Assembly (NCBI GenBank): GCA_963580285.1
Contig: OY757010.1
Location: 150,973,596 to 151,037,595 of the forward strand
Origin: Lucinisca nassula
Lineage: Eukaryota > Mollusca > Bivalvia > Lucinida > Lucinidae
DNA: 64,000 nt
Reading direction: 5' to 3'
In this document: one piece after another, positions 10,730-21,300 of the stretch
Layout of the letters: each line of letters starts with the position of its first letter
Position numbering within the stretch: the stretch's first letter is position 1
Notes under the pieces: model-generated
Told to the model about the DNA's origin: nothing
Databases searched by the model: none
Seen by the model: the letters and a program-made list of their open reading frames with translations, nothing else
Program-made: the position numbers and the translations under genes

Positions 10730-11025
10730 ATATGTCTATGAAAGGGTTATCCTTTTCGAACTGAAAAGGATTGAGTGGATAAGCTTTTATGGACCAGACT
10801 AGTTAGTTTCGACCAGTTAGGCCTTATGATCAATGGTCCTCAAAGAGTTTCAAAATTCCACAATGGCCTCACTGATCCAAAAGGACAAAAAATATAAACT
10901 GCACTATGATGAAGGACATGGAGATATTTTACGGCCGCCACACATTCCCTCAACACCAGTTGTAGTGACATTAAATATGTTCTACGAATGGGTTATCCTT
11001 TGGATGCAATGGTTGATTCATTGAT
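10730..11025 (-). mobile_element. Retrozyme-like unit, minus strand, decayed
   Basis: On minus this shares GTGTGGCGGCCGTAAAA and CCTTCATCATAGTGCAG with the hammerhead-bearing units at 20851 and 56857. The phrase TCTATGAAAGGGTTATCC recurs about 246 bp apart (10734 and 10980), showing more than one unit. A further piece of the same unit lies at 11565-11650, separated by a SINE-like repeat and a MITE. Confidence 0.6.
10791..10839 (-). ncRNA. Degenerate hammerhead ribozyme
   Basis: On minus: helix I GGACCA pairs with UGGUCC, and the block GAAACUAACUAGUC gives GAA, a 3-bp helix III (ACU/AGU) with a 4-nt loop, and C at the cleavage position. The other half of the core reads UUGAUCA in place of CUGAUGA, with extra bases before helix II, so activity is not expected. 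Intact helix I and III suggest an ancestral working type-I hammerhead. Confidence 0.55.
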
Positions 11026-11030
11026 TGGTT

Positions 11031-11262
11031 GACTGATTGATTGATTGATTGAGGTTGGTTTAACGACACGTCAACCGCTTTGGGTCATTTTGTGTCGTTT
11101 CCTAGAGAAAGGGCGAGAAAAGGCATAGAAGAGATAGAAGAGGATATGAAAGAGAAGGGGCAGGACAGAAAGGGGAAAATGAATGAAAGTGTAGAAACAG
11201 AAGAAATAACAACTCTCCCCATCTACCCTTACCTGATACAAGGACAGCGGGCATTGCCCACC
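11031..11262 (-). mobile_element. SINE-like repeat, family C
   Basis: On minus the 3' end reads CGTGTCGTTAAACCAACCTC followed by (AATC)n at 11031-11053, a retroposon-type tail. The body (purine-rich on plus, GGCGAGAAAAGGCATAGAAG) resembles 28555-28780. No tRNA boxes were recognised. A MITE family 1 copy abuts its left-hand head. Confidence 0.5.
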
Positions 11263-11263
11263 T

Positions 11264-11524
11264 CATTACGCAAACACGCCTATACAAATACATTGCCACC
11301 TTTATCGCCGAAAAAATGAAAATTTTATGATGAACAATTGTGATTTTTTTCTTATTGCTGCTCCAAATATAGATTGTGGGCACTCGTTAGAACCGCCTCA
11401 TCGAGGCGGTTCTAACGAGTACCCACAATCTATATTTTAGAGCAGAAATAAGAAAAATAAGGTATACAAACGGAAACCCCAGGGTTCAAGGGGGTCAAAA
11501 TTATATAGGCGTGATTTCGTGATG
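11264..11524 (+). mobile_element. MITE family 1 copy
   Basis: Terminal CATTACGCAAACACGCC and GGCGTGATTTCGTGATG, core ATTGTGGGCACTCGTTAGAA with its complement. It splits SINE family C sequence from the retrozyme-like piece at 11565. Confidence 0.85.
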
Positions 11525-11650
11525 TGAAAGCCAATTTCAGTTGATACACGTCACCCTTGCCTCACCCAACCCAAGGAAGCAAGGAATACACCGCAAAACT
11601 AAAAAGAATGGACTGTACAAGCTTTTCTGGGCTAGTCTAGTTTTACGTTT

Positions 11651-12878
11651 ACGAATGCCCAGTTTCACTTTATTTCAAGTTTATTGCTGCATATCGAGAA
11701 ATACTTAGTTTTCTAGCAAAACCAAACTGCCCCAAAAGTAATAGAAAATAAACCAGTCCTTTTACAAGTACTAGTGTACAACTAAGCTGTTTGGATGCGA
11801 ATACATTTAGATGTTATCTAAGCAAAGGCTTACTTTGCCTTTTTATCAATCGTATGAATTCAGTTACAGCTAATAGAATGCGAAAAGATCTCTAGGAAAG
11901 TTTACCAAATAGAGCTTTATTTCAACAATTATGTTCTTGTATGTTACTACCATAAACTGGTACCCAAAGTTGAGTTGTATGTGAATGAAAAATTAAAATA
12001 ACCTGTGGATGCAGCAGGATTTTCTTCCGTAAGCAAATAAATATTAGAGGTAATTATTTTCAATTTTCAAATGTATATATGTGATCGATGAGAAAATACG
12101 AATGAATATTAGAGCTTCGAGAATATTAGCCATTCCATGAGAAATATATATTAATAAAGATAATTTTATATAAGATTTTTGTGAGTATTTAATTCTCTAA
12201 TATCTTTTATACGAAAGCACTCCCATCAGTTATCATTCTTCGGAATATCTTTTTTTTTCTTTCTTATGATGGACAAGCGGGTTTTATTAAAATTAATAAA
12301 CACCTATTTTAGACTAAATATGAATTAGTACGGGATCGGAACAAATTAGATGACAGTTATCAATGAGTTTTATATGTATTTTATACAACAGATCAAATCA
12401 TTAACCATGATGATGCATACATGATGATAACCATCAAACCTCATTACTCCAGTGTATTTCACACACACAACAACACACAAACAAACAAAATACAAGCAGA
12501 TAAAACGTCATTTTCTTGTGGCGTGTATACCTTCCTAATGCAACTTTAATTTTGTCAATTGCAGATGTGTTATATCATAAACATTGCCATTTTTTAAATT
12601 TAAGATTTATGAACAAAATGTTTTATTGTCATTAGCTTTTTCTGAAGATTGTATATTCTTGCACACCAGATAAGGAAACCCATAGTTTTAGGTTGGGATA
12701 GAAATTCTGTTCTAACCCTGGTGTTCTTACCCAAAATCGAATATTCTATTTTCTGGCCCAGAAAACATGCATACTCCATATTTTTCAGTTCTGTGGTGTA
12801 TTCCTTGCTTCCAAAGTATAACCCTTTCTAGAACATATTTGATAATGCACTGGTTGAATACGACCTCATATGAGCCGT
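11651..12878. other. Unique AT-rich DNA
   Basis: No gene or clear repeat is seen except a short retrozyme-unit fragment at about 12783-12840 (TCTGTGGTGTATTCCTTGCT). Small CA-rich stretch at 12463-12490. Consistent with intron. Confidence 0.5.
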
Positions 12879-13382
12879 CGTTAAAGTTGACGTCACTGCA
12901 CGTTACGTGACGTCACTAAATATGCCTGTAGTGACATCACAATATGGCGGACGTCGGTAACGGAAGTGATTACAGCATTAAAATCCGCGCTAAGAGATGG
13001 AAGATATGCAAGAAAAAGAATCCTATATAGGTGTGAGGGGCTGATAGAAAAATCCGTCCCTCGGGACCACTGTCCAACATTACTCGGCAAGCCTCGTGAT
13101 GCCGGAAAGTGACCCTCGAGACGGATTTTCCGTTAAAGTTGACGTCACTGCACGTTACGTGACGTCACTAAACATGCCTGTAGTGACATCACAATATGGC
13201 GGACGTCGGTAACGGAAGTGATTACAGCATTAAAATCCGCGCTAAGAGATGGAAGATATGCAAGAAAAAGAATCCTATATAGAAGTGAGGGGCTGATAGA
13301 AAAAATCCGTCCCTCGGGACCACTGTCCGACATTACTCGGCAAGCCTCGTGATGCCGAAAAGTGACCCTCGAGACGGATTTT
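12879..13382 (+). repeat. Exact tandem duplication, 2 x 252 bp
   Basis: Two adjacent units (12879-13130, 13131-13382) differ at only a handful of sites. Each begins CGTTAAAGTTGACGTCACTG and ends GAGACGGATTTTC. Within each, AAAATCCGTCCCTCGGGAC and CCTCGAGACGGATTTT are inverted, so each unit carries a foldback end. The similar minus-strand open frames (65 and 81 codons) simply reflect the duplication; no protein family is recognised. Confidence 0.9.
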
Positions 13383-13557
13383 CCATCCATCCCTCACAAC
13401 CATAAAAGATTCTTATATTGTCATCAGCTTTTTCACACGGGGGTGATAAGAAATACTGTATCCCAACAGTGATCACCTAAATCAATATCACAGAACTGAG
13501 GTCATGATGCTTGTAGCAGAATAAAGTAATAACTACTTCTGTAAGAAAAGCTGCTTT

Positions 13558-13862
13558 CAAGTTTGTTTTGTTTGAATTGAGGTTTTACGTCCCCGTCAAT
13601 ACTATTTACGTCATTTTGGTGACGTTGTTTCCAATATTGTGGGACTTTTACCCGATATCGAGGTGAAATGACATCTCGAGCACTGTCGACCAAACAAAGC
13701 AAAGAGGTTTATAATGTAGGGACGGTCCGACTCGCTCCACTTTTCCTGGACAGGCTTAGACCCTCTTAGCGGTTTACCCGTACTCATGGATGATCAGTTT
13801 CAGCTCTGCGTGGAAGTATCATGCAGCCCAATTTATTACTCCAAGCCCCGCTGGGCGGAGGT
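13558..13862 (-). mobile_element. SINE-like repeat, family A
   Basis: The tail (minus) is at 13558-13580, the head ends near GGGCGGAGG at 13862. The copy is more diverged than most (TAAGCCTGTCCAGGAAAAGT). Confidence 0.75.
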
Positions 13863-15640
13863 CCTGCTTTTTAGTGGCATGAATGCCTATTAATTATGTA
13901 TAATATAAAAGATGTTCGACATTGATGTTTTAGACATAAATTAATAAACAATTTCGTTCAGTATATCAAAATATAGCATTTTGTTATTTTTAAATGTATG
14001 TTATGTTTTTTTTTTTTTTTTCAGATTCCTACTTTCACCACACTGGGTTACCTAATTTGCTATGTAATGTTTGTATACTCATTTTCTATATTGTGAGAGG
14101 AATGTCCTAGATTATGAGTCTTAGATTAATATAACTTGGTAAGCATGCTGTTACCAAGAAAAGTTGATTAAAGAGTAACCCAGAAATTTTAGATCATTTT
14201 ATTATTTTTGGCATATGTTTCTGTAATGTTCTAGAATCTTCCTTGAGTCTATAAAAGGAAAGCTTTTCTTGGTTTCAGTTTAGGTGTCCAGAAAATTTCA
14301 TTGTAAATTCTGTGCTGGATTACTTGAGGATTATTATTCATATTGGACTCAGTGCTCATTCATATCAGAAAACAGGATTTTAAGGAAAGATAAAATCTGA
14401 GTAAATTACACTAGTGTTTATTACCGTTTAAAGTTAAAATATTTTATCAATAAACTTTGTTATTTGTTTTTAAAAGTCTTGTTTGCTTTTTCTTTCTGCT
14501 ACGCTTGGCTCGTAACAAGGTAACTCTTACTTCAATGAGTTATCAAAAGTAAACAAAAAAGTTCCACGTTAATCAATTATGCTATGTTGGAAGATACTGC
14601 AAATATTTGTAACTAGAATATTAGCTTGAAGTTTCAAAGTTTGTTGTAAATAATACTTAACATTCAATTTATAGTTTTTAACACAATGCCAGCTTTATCA
14701 AATAGGTCACTTTTGTAGAGCCCTTCGCAGCAAACAGTCAGTCAAGAGTTATTCAAAAATATTTTAAGTATATGAATTGCTTTTTACTATGTTATAGTTT
14801 GATATTCTATGAATGTTTTTTTATTTGATTTTACGTTATTGCAATTTAACAAATGATACAAATATTTTGCTCAACTGTTTAGGTTAACACATTTCATATA
14901 CAGAATTCTGCGAAAACAGATCAGTATCTATCAAGATATAAACGAACGGACACCAAGTTGTAACCACATTGGTCGATATCTGGAATAAATGAAAAAAAAA
15001 AAAAAAAACTCAAGGGTGCCAAGGTGACATCATCCATTTAATGCATTCAAAGGCAATGTCTAGAAGAAAAAAACTTGAACCGCCAGACTATTTCAGTTGT
15101 TATTGCTTCAACAGTCTCAATTTGAATTAATATAAGGTTTGGTCATTTAATAATCTCATCATTTTGAAAAGCTAATTACATACAGCAGGAAGCGCAATTA
15201 AAGCTACGAATGGAGGCTTACTGACAACGGAAGTGTAGACATCGATACCATAGTACATATTAGACTTAAAGAATACGAAGTGTTTTCAGGGTACTGCAAA
15301 ACATAAAACTGTGCCATATGCGAATCCTGTAAACCCTAATTGCGCAACCCGCGCAATGTCTTCATTGTATGTTTAAGTACGCTATGGAACCCCGGCTAGC
15401 TATTTTACACGAGGAAAGAAGCTTAACCACAGTACACTTTGGTGAAATTTGATCTAAGTCTCCGATGTTAGTATAGGTCGTATTGTAGACATTGTTTGGC
15501 TCAGGTTCTTTCAATAAAGATGAGGCTAACTCCCATGAGATGTTATCTCTTTTGCTTGTTGTTTGTTTATTGTAGAATCTAGACAGATAAACTTTTTTGG
15601 CCAGTGCTCAAAGTCACAGAATGTAAATCAATCAGTTCTT
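13863..15640. other. Unique AT-rich DNA
   Basis: A 1.8-kb stretch with poly-T (14008-14022) and poly-A (14992-15009) tracts. No exon with convincing splice sites and no repeat family is recognised. It is the longest apparently ordinary stretch in the window. Confidence 0.5.
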
Positions 15641-16140
15641 CTCGTGTATCACGTATTACTACTTCGTGTTCGTTAGCACTACTTTTTCGGTAGATTGTTT
15701 ATCAACCGACCCTAAGTTTCTAACTATAGAAATTTCTTGCCTGCTTTTGTCCACGTGACCGTCTTTAAAATCCAGGTAACGCTTATTTATAAATATGATG
15801 TCAGAGTTCTGTGCAACTGTAATTTTAGACATTACCTATGAACTGGGCAACCGGCCAAAACTGTAGAACCAGATCAGAGGTCTTACTGGTGTATCCTAAT
15901 TCTTGTGCACTTTCTATTTTTGAACAATCTTGGCTTTTCATCGGGGAATCTGCCATCTCTTTTTTTAGTTAGGTTTAGCCTGAGAAAGAGTTGCTGGCTC
16001 GGTTTACCAGCTGTCCATTTCAAAATGGTGGGATGACAGGATGTGTCATTTTTTTTAAATTTTTTTGGAAAATAGTTGAACTTTTTGCAAATATTATAGA
16101 CCCTGATTCTGCGGCGTCTGATCTTGGCCTGCACTGTTTC
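15641..16140. repeat. Diverged MITE family E region
   Basis: 15690-15760 resembles 5925-5990, and 16105-16135 carries GCGGCGTCTGATCTTGGCCT followed by GCACTGTTT, the right half of the family E palindrome. The left half is worn (ACCAGATCAGAGG at 15868). The boundaries are uncertain. Confidence 0.4.
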
Positions 16141-16254
16141 CCCCGGTACCCGTTTTGGGATTTCTAGTACAGTTGGTTAATCAAAGCATATATCAAAATA
16201 CATAATGTGAATCACTAAACGAAATCTTTGCGATCTTTATAAAATAATAAGAAT

Positions 16255-16740
16255 GATATTGTGACCTTATATTTAAAGGTTCAGGTTGATGCGATTGACG
16301 GTTCGTAAGTTATTAAGAAAAAAAAACAACACGTGCAAAATGTGGACATTTTTAAGTTCTTTAAAGGGATATAACTCTAGGAGTTTTGCAGCTATAGTTA
16401 CGACTCTTGCCATGAACTTGTGTAATGATATTGTGGCCATATATTTAAAGTTTGAGGTTGATACTTTTGACGAGTATTAAGTTATTAAAACATGAGCAAT
16501 TTGGACGTTTTTTTTTTTAGTTTTTAAAAGGGCAATAACTCGGAGAGAATTATTGCTAGAGTTACGCATCTTGACATAAAATTGTGTAATGATATTTTGA
16601 CCTTATATTTAAAGTTTGAAGTTGATGCGTTTGACGGTTTGTAAGTTATTAACAAAAAAAAAACAAAAAAAAAAAAACATGCAAAATGTGGACATTTTTA
16701 TTTTTTTGCAAAGTGCCATTACTCTGAGAGTATTGTAGCT
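16255..16740 (+). repeat. Tandem repeat, about 168-bp unit, 3 copies
   Basis: The text TATATTTAAAG(G/T)TT followed by GTTGATGC and TAAGTTATTAA recurs near 16267, 16438 and 16603. Each copy also has GGGCAATAACTC-type and GCTAGAGTTACG-type phrases. It resembles the inside of a Helitron-like element whose ends I do not see. Confidence 0.75.
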
Positions 16741-16744
16741 AGAA

Positions 16745-17110
16745 TTGCACAAAATGACCAACTGGCTATCCAAAACCAAATAATATCAGCAAAACACACA
16801 CTCAATACAAACCATAACAAATATAACCCGCGACAGAAGAACCGCATTGGAACGGTCAGTGAAACGAATTCCACTTGGGGTGGGGTGGGGGCTTAAATCG
16901 ATTTTACGCAGCTGCAATTATCGCCCTTTCCTCGGTCAAATACTTTGTTCTGTCCGCCTGAAGGGCTCCTAACTCATCAGTCCAACATCTCCGAGAACAC
17001 AAAAATCAAACAACCACAGTGATGAAACAATGGTGAGGACTCAATAGCAAGAAACCACTGAAATGCTAGAGTAAAAGAAGACCAACCCGAGTTCAGGCCA
17101 TTGAAGCTCT
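16745..17110 (+). repeat. PLE-associated untranslated repeat
   Basis: Copies also lie at 23160-24215, 41990-42345 (minus), 44505-44790, 58515-58640, 24485-24648 (minus) and 59865-60190 (minus). The shared path is CTATCCAAAA, AACCATAAC, GAACCGC(A/C)TTGGAACGGTC, AATCGATTTTACGCAGCTGC. Beside 41800-41990 it directly adjoins a Penelope-like reverse-transcriptase C-terminus, so it is taken as a non-coding part of that retroelement. Confidence 0.6.
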
Positions 17111-17655
17111 GAATATAAGTTCGACCTTACAGCAAAAACTCTAATCGAAAGAATGGTTTGCCTGTGAAGACTTATGATATTTGATATTGTGAAAATAGGT
17201 TTAAAATATTTTTGCCTGGTATCTTTGCATTTGATCTTATTGTGTTATTCTCGTGAGACGTCTGTAATTGTCTTCAAACACGAACGCTCTATAAGAATCC
17301 CCTATAGGAATTCATCGGCAGCATCTACGTATCATTCTTCAAAGTTTTTGTCATATCCTAACTCAGTGTTTTCTGATTGTATCATCTCTTATTACAAGTC
17401 TAATCACCATTATCTTCGGCACGCGATTATTACATTATCTCATGTGTAGCTACTAGAATCGGAAATATTTTCTCATATCTCCTCCAGGAAATAACTGTTA
17501 ATGGGAAATTTTGGAGAATTAAGGTACACCAAACCTCTACTCATGAATATTCATAATCTCCCGGGATGCTGTTTATTCGCATAATTTTTATATAAAATAT
17601 GGACGAAGTATCGCGTGAAAAGCAAAACAATTATTCCCGAAAGCGACACGATATA
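17111..17655. other. AT-rich DNA, nothing recognised
   Basis: An open frame of 91 codons starts at 17174 but shows no family motif or splice context. Treated as non-coding. Confidence 0.4.
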
Positions 17656-17888
17656 TGGGCCCCGTCAAGCGATTTTTGTACTTATCGCCTATGCGAGCAG
17701 CGAAGGTTCAGGCGAGCCTGCGCATCCGCGCAGTCTCGCCAGAACTTTCGCTGCTCGCTCATGCAAGCAGTGAATCAAGAGGAACCTTCGGACAGAAAAC
17801 CATATCCCTGGCTCCTCTGAATGGCTGGGCATGCGCAGTTAAAATTTGTCATGACGGAATGCTCGATGACACAAATTCGCTTGGCGGG
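17656..17888 (+). repeat. 233-bp GC-rich foldback repeat, copy 2
   Basis: Same length and near-identical to 5221-5453, including the GCGAGCAGCGAAGGTTC hairpin. The two copies lie 12.4 kb apart in the same orientation. Confidence 0.8.
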
Positions 17889-18440
17889 TGTCAATTATAA
17901 TCCAAGGCAGGGGTAAACATGTTTTTGGGTTTGTGAACAACAAAGGTCCAGATCAGCACATCACGTGAAAAAGCCTGTGAAATGAATACCCCGTACACCA
18001 CACTTTACATTTAATGGAAAAAAATCTGGGATTGTGGGGGTATACTATATTCTTATTATTTCTGTTCCAAGGCATAGGCTGCAGGTACTCGTTACAGGCG
18101 GTACTAACGAGCACCAAAAACCTATGATTGGTGTATGATTAAGAAAAACATCACAAATTTTCATAAGGCAAATTAACTTGAAGATATGAAGCACTAAGCC
18201 ACAGATTAAACATAATCTATTGCATAAATTCACAGAAGCATTTGGCACAAGTTATGACAACATTAGATTGTCCTTCCCATAAACATAACAGCAAATATTT
18301 TGAATGGTACAATGGTGGATGCAATTCAACGAAGAATTAAAATTAGCTAACTGTTATCGAAATGTAATGAGGCGATTCTAATGTGTACACATAACATGCC
18401 TTAAATTAGGTTTTCAAGAATTTCATAAGAAGTTTGTTTT
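17889..18440. other. Decayed MITE cores in AT-rich DNA
   Basis: Two worn versions of the shared MITE core palindrome are visible: GGTACTCGTTACAGGCGGTA near 18078 and AATGAGGCGATTCTAATG near 18366. Element ends are not recognised. Confidence 0.45.
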
Positions 18441-20000
18441 TGTTCCAGCAGAAAGGCCGCTGACAATGTGGTCGTTGTTTGGCGGCTCCACTATGTTTAC
18501 ACTCTTCAGCAAGAACTTGGTGGTACTAAGGCCTATGAACTGCAGCCTTTGGCTGTAGAGAGGGCTGTAGTTGATAACCACATTTGTCATTCAGCCACCA
18601 AGTTTGCTGTATGTGTTACAGAAGACGTAATAAAAGACCATACAAAGCAGGGTTTATTGCAAATTAAAGCTCTTGTACCACCACTGAACTTTCCTTTTTA
18701 TTAACTTCATGTTTTACTGCCACCAAAAACATGTGATTAAATATTGCGACAAAGTCTTTGAAAGATCAGGGAGAAATCTATTTTGATCTATAAAGAATTC
18801 TAATGAAGTTTTAAATAAATTGAAATCCAGACGTTTTCGTGTTTCAAGTCTGTCTACTTATGGTTTTTCCACCCTTTTTCACTACACTTGCTCATAGCCT
18901 TTTAAAAGAAGCTTAATGATTTAATTGAATGAACATTTCATAGAGAAAACTCCCTCCATCTTGTATGTAATGTAAGAAATGTTTTTTCACTTCTGAAGAA
19001 CATAAAAATATACTTTATGGTCATGTCAGAAAGTGTGTGAAGCTCTCACCTTTCTACTTGACAATATTTACATATGATTTGGTAGGCAAAGTGTGGGTAT
19101 TCCGATGGGTACTCATTGCGCACCCCTTGTGGCTGATCTGTTCTGTTTGTTACGAAAGAAAAACTTCATGATGTCACTTTCCGTCGAAAACCAATTTGAA
19201 ATCATTGAAGCCTTTTGTTCGACTTCTAGATATTTGGATGATTTATTAGATATTGACAATACCTATTTCGATGGTTTGATAAGTCAAATTTACCCCACGC
19301 ACCCAGAACTGCAGTTAAATAAAGCAAATTCTTCTGATATCGTGGCCCCGTTTCTGGATTGACATCTATCTATTGTAGATGGGTTTGTTTCCTGTAAAAT
19401 TTATGATAAACGCGATGATTTTAATTTTGAGATTGTAGATTTCCCTTTCCTGGATGGTGATGTTCCTCGTACGGCATCCTATGGCGTTTATATTTTGCAA
19501 TTTATTCGATTTGCCAGAGTGTCTAGTCATTTAACTGACTTCAGCACTCGTAATAAATTGTTAACTGCTCAACTTCTTAATCAGGGTTATCAAATCTACG
19601 CAAAGCCTTTTCAAAATTTTATAGATGTCATTCCGATTTAATTTCAAAATACAATTGGACTTAAATCTCTTCTGCAACAAGGTCTATCGGAACCCGAATT
19701 TTACGGTAACTTAGTATATAAATTCAGAAAAATATATAATTGCAATGACTTCAGCACCCACTTTCGTAAAATCATTCTTCGATATGAAAAGACTGGGGAC
19801 AACATTAATGTTATACAACAGACTGCGTGCATGGTAGTAAACCCAATCACGGTTGACAACTTTGCTTCCCTCTTAAATTGCATGCCGGTTGACTAGGCCT
19901 CAGATTCTATGACGGTTCCAGCGTAAAGGCTTACTGAGAATTAAAGAGAATTTAATTTTATGTAATGTCGGTTGGTGCTTGATGCTCTGTCTCTGGTCGG
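18441..20000 (+). pseudogene. Penelope-like retroelement reverse transcriptase, decayed
   Basis: A PLE RT would copy element RNA at nicked chromosomal targets. Pieces in order: HICHSATKFAVCVTED (18571-18620), VIKYCDKVFERSGRN then the palm motif A region STYGFSTL near 18852 (Gly where catalytic Asp is expected), TFHRE region near 18925, GIPMGTHCAPLVADLF (19096-19143), catalytic motif YLDD (19231-19242), LNKANSSD, KIYDKRDDF (19399-19425), FPFLDGDVPR, ISQLIRFAR-like, then FRKIILRY near 19765. Breaks: many stops before 19093, a TGA at 19363, a frameshift near 19605 and further stops. The 3' side continues through GATGCTCTGTCTCTGGTCGG into a MITE at 20029. A GIY-YIG endonuclease domain was not seen. 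Assignment to PLE rather than another non-LTR class rests on the RT style and on nearby hammerhead units. Other copies: 25290-25430, 24340-24480, 40208-41561, 44009-44275. Confidence 0.75.
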
Positions 20001-20028
20001 GCCCATCGGAGTCTGTATCTTGCGTCAC

Positions 20029-20262
20029 CATGACGAAAACACGCCTATATAATTCTGACCCCCTTGAACCCAACTATATTATAGTAAAACTGAAGTTTAC
20101 AGGGGTAAACCTTATTTTTCTTGTTTCTGCTATAAAATATTGATTGTGGGTACTTGTTAGAACCGCCTCGATGAGTACCCAAAATCTATATTTTGAGCAG
20201 AAATAAGAAAAATATCACAATTTTTCATCTAAAAATTGTCATTTTTGTTTCGGGGGTTAAAA
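20029..20262 (-). mobile_element. MITE family 1 copy, truncated
   Basis: Left terminus CATGACGAAAACACGCC is intact and the core TTGTGGGTACTTGTTAGAAC is followed by an incomplete opposite arm. The right terminal repeat is absent. It immediately follows the PLE pseudogene. Confidence 0.8.
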
Positions 20263-20487
20263 TGAGTTTAAGTGATGACTGAGGCGTCCAACCGATATGG
20301 GCCCTTACAGTCTGGCAAGGTCTGCTGTCCTTGCAGCAGGTAAGGGTAGTGGAGGAATGTTAGTCCAGATTGTCCATGCTGTAAAAAAAATAAAAAACAG
20401 CATGCAGAGGGTTAAGATAGAATTTGAAATATATCCCGAAATTTCTTGAAAAATATTTTTAGAGTTGACTGCTCGCTGCGTTGTCCA
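20263..20487. other. Short AT-rich spacer
   Basis: Nothing recognised except a weak similarity of 20283-20350 to the SINE family C head (reverse orientation). Confidence 0.3.
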
Positions 20488-20801
20488 CATCACGAAAACA
20501 CGCCTATATAATTTGACCCCCTTGAACCCCACTTTTATATAGTAAAATTGAGGTTTGCAGGGGTAAACATTATTTTTCGTATTTCTGCTCTAAAATATAG
20601 ATTGTGGGTATTCGTTAGAACCGCTCTAAAATATAGATTGTGGGTATTCGTTAGAACCGCTCGATGAGGCGGTTCTAACGAATACGCTCAAACTATATTT
20701 TGAGCAGAAATAAGAAAAATATCATAATTTTTTATCTGAAATTTTGCGTTTTTTCGTCGGTAAAGTTCACAGTGTATTTGTATAGGCGTGTATCCGTAAT
20801 G
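20488..20801 (-). mobile_element. MITE family 1 copy with duplicated core arm
   Basis: Ends CATCACGAAAACACGCC and GGCGTGTATCCGTAATG. The 36-bp arm starting CTCTAAAATATAGATTGTGG occurs twice in tandem (20599-20670) before the opposite arm, so the copy is longer than its relatives. Confidence 0.85.
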
Positions 20802-20850
20802 AGTTTGTGCTGTTTGTGCATTGTCTTGCTGTGTTGAATGGATTTGGTTT

Positions 20851-21300
20851 TCATTGGCCTTAAAGGAACTCATTTTTGATTTTTATTTGCCTTCACTGCA
20901 GCTGGTGTTGTGCCGTGTGGCGGCCGTAAAACGTCTCCCCGTACATCAACCATAGTGCAGTTTATATTTTACTTTTGGTCCTTTGAGATCAGCGTGAATA
21001 TTCTAAGAAATCAGAAATAATTTATTTGTTAAGACTCATATTCTAGACAGGTTTTTAATTATTTGGACCCCATTTTGATTTATATCAGTCTTTGAATCGA
21101 CTGCCTATTCGAAATTCGCAAAATGGCAGTATGTTTCCTCTGGCTTTCGTTGTCGGATCATTACAGGGTCACTGATGAGGCTTTATTAGCCGAAACTACT
21201 TAGTATGACCCATCTTTTTTCTTACGAATATTTTCATTGGCCTTAAAGGAACTCATTTTTGATTTTTATTTGTGCCTCTGGTGCCGCTGGTGAAACGTGC
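20851..21300 (+). mobile_element. Retrozyme-like unit carrying an intact hammerhead
   Basis: A 42-bp sequence beginning TTTTCATTGGCCTTAAAGGA is repeated at 20851 and 21230, giving a unit of about 379 bp plus the start of a second. The unit contains CACTGCAGCTGGTG, GTGTGGCGGCCGTAAAA and, near its end, the ribozyme at 21166-21211. The second unit is cut by a foldback element at 21301. Direct repeats with a type-I hammerhead fit a metazoan retrozyme or a PLE terminal repeat. Confidence 0.7.
21166..21211 (+). ncRNA. Type-I hammerhead ribozyme, apparently intact
   Basis: Helix I GGGUCA (21166-21171) pairs with UGACCC (21206-21211). The core CUGAUGA is at 21172-21178. Helix II GGCU/AGCC has a 5-nt loop. 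GAA is at 21192-21194. Helix III ACU/AGU has a 4-nt loop ACUU. Position 15.1 is A paired with U16.1, and the cleavage triplet is GUA with the cut expected after A21205. All invariant core bases are present. The very short helix III is characteristic of hammerheads described in Penelope-like elements and animal retrozymes. It would self-cleave a plus-strand transcript into unit-length RNAs. Confidence 0.88.

Noticed and set aside
16955..16995. CTGATGAG on minus, possible hammerhead (and the same at 24085-24110)
   Set aside because: No GAAA block and no closing helices follow; belongs to the PLE-associated repeat.
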